From positions 62,001 through 126,000 of the forward strand of contig CAWIQE010000018.1 in assembly GCA_963838155.1 (NCBI GenBank): a DNA stretch of 64,000 bases, read 5' to 3'. Positions 63,766-64,000 of the stretch are shown piece by piece. The notes under the pieces were generated by a model, which had not been told where the DNA came from, made no database searches, and saw only the letters and a list, made by a program, of their open reading frames with translations. A program made the position numbers and the translations under genes. Within the stretch, counting starts at the first letter, position 1, and each line of letters opens with the position of its first letter. Source of the stretch: Pararhizobium_B sp963838155 (GTDB lineage: Bacteria > Pseudomonadota > Alphaproteobacteria > Rhizobiales > Rhizobiaceae).

Positions 63766-64000
63766 GCGCGGCGACCGAGGACATCGGCGTCGACATGGCG
63801 GCGCTCGGGGCCGAGCTCGAGTGGATCGTGCCCGGGTTCTACCGGATCGAGGCGGCGACGAAGTTCGCCACCGGACAGTCCAACCCGACCTATCTCGTTT
63901 CGGCGGCCAGCGGACGCTATGTCCTGCGCACCCAACCCCCGGGGAAGCTCCTGAAATCCGCGCATCAGGTCGACCGCGAATACCGCGTGATGAAAGCGCT
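63762..64000 (+). CDS. phosphotransferase family protein (APH fold), truncated by window end
   Basis: N-terminal 79 residues of a kinase-like protein of the aminoglycoside-phosphotransferase fold, ACAD10/ACAD11- or LvaA-related. The visible part, LEWIVPGFYRIEAATKFATG then GQSNPTYLVSAASGRYVLRT and QPPGKLLKSAHQVDREYRVM, matches the start of this subgroup, where GQSNPTY is the nucleotide loop and the KLL..AH..DRE segment follows. GTG start overlaps the SDR stop. The catalytic loop and DFG-like motif lie beyond the window, so activity cannot be judged. Confidence 0.88.
   Translation, partial: MSAATEDIGVDMAALGAELEWIVPGFYRIEAATKFATGQSNPTYLVSAASGRYVLRTQPPGKLLKSAHQVDREYRVMKA

Overview
The window is a 64 kb piece of a GC-rich (about 65 %) alphaproteobacterial chromosome. 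Gene content and order point to the Hyphomicrobiales (Rhizobiales): gatC-gatA-x-gatB, accB-accC-aat, rne with an interrupted S1 domain, uvrA//ssb-MarC-gyrA-coaD-cyclophilins-queA-tgt, NDUFA12 next to a DUF2155 gene, DUF6105 next to ruvX, and RIME-like intergenic repeats. The family cannot be fixed from the sequence alone. The region is almost entirely core housekeeping DNA. I see no tRNA or rRNA gene, CRISPR array, transposase, integrase or prophage.

Layout. 0-8 kb: DUF6105, ruvX, an MBL-fold hydrolase, the GatCAB amidotransferase genes, two small paralogous-looking single-pass membrane proteins, a GNAT acetyltransferase and the NDUFA12/DUF2155 pair. 8-16.7 kb: an OmpA-family protein with a very long low-complexity linker, aat, accC, accB, a DsbA-type oxidoreductase, an M48 protease with TPR-like C-terminus and an aminotransferase. 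16.9-25.5 kb: RNase E, a periplasmic amidase, PBP1A and prfB with its programmed +1 frameshift. 25.5-31.7 kb: a transglutaminase-like protease, PilZ and PAS proteins, rhomboid protease, CBS protein, patatin, hisI and folE. 32-38.7 kb: an IscU-like scaffold, yidD, thrS (frame interrupted by one base), a secreted protein of unknown function, nitroreductase and flavin reductase, CoA-lyase and MaoC. 38.8-48.9 kb: DUF2336, parE, an alpha/beta hydrolase, the glnB-glnA operon behind a sigma-54 promoter, the NAD(P)HX repair enzyme, an MFS exporter and DUF72. 48.9-61.5 kb: uvrA and ssb diverging from a LexA box, DUF4168, MarC, gyrA, two tiny membrane ORFs, coaD, two cyclophilins, queA and tgt. 61.5-64 kb: acyl-CoA dehydrogenase diverging from an SDR and a truncated phosphotransferase gene.

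Themes. Cell-wall growth and division (amidase, PBP1A), translation and tRNA modification (GatCAB, PrfB, ThrS, QueA, Tgt, Aat), DNA topology and repair (ParE, GyrA, UvrA, SSB, RuvX) and nitrogen control (GlnB, GlnA) dominate. Regulation readable from the DNA: a LexA box (GAAC-N7-GAAC) over the ssb -10 element, a -24/-12 promoter before glnB, the prfB frameshift signal, and several hairpins or palindromes between convergent genes.

I did not find an obviously new large system. The items most worth checking are the thrS frame break, the loss of three of four zinc ligands in Tgt, a RIME repeat that supplies the C-terminus of an aminotransferase, two unannotatable-by-length membrane proteins behind gyrA, the paired small membrane proteins at 5.6-6.3 kb, and the acyl-CoA dehydrogenase/SDR/kinase-like cluster at the right edge. 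Family names come from recognition of motifs and synteny, not from database searches.
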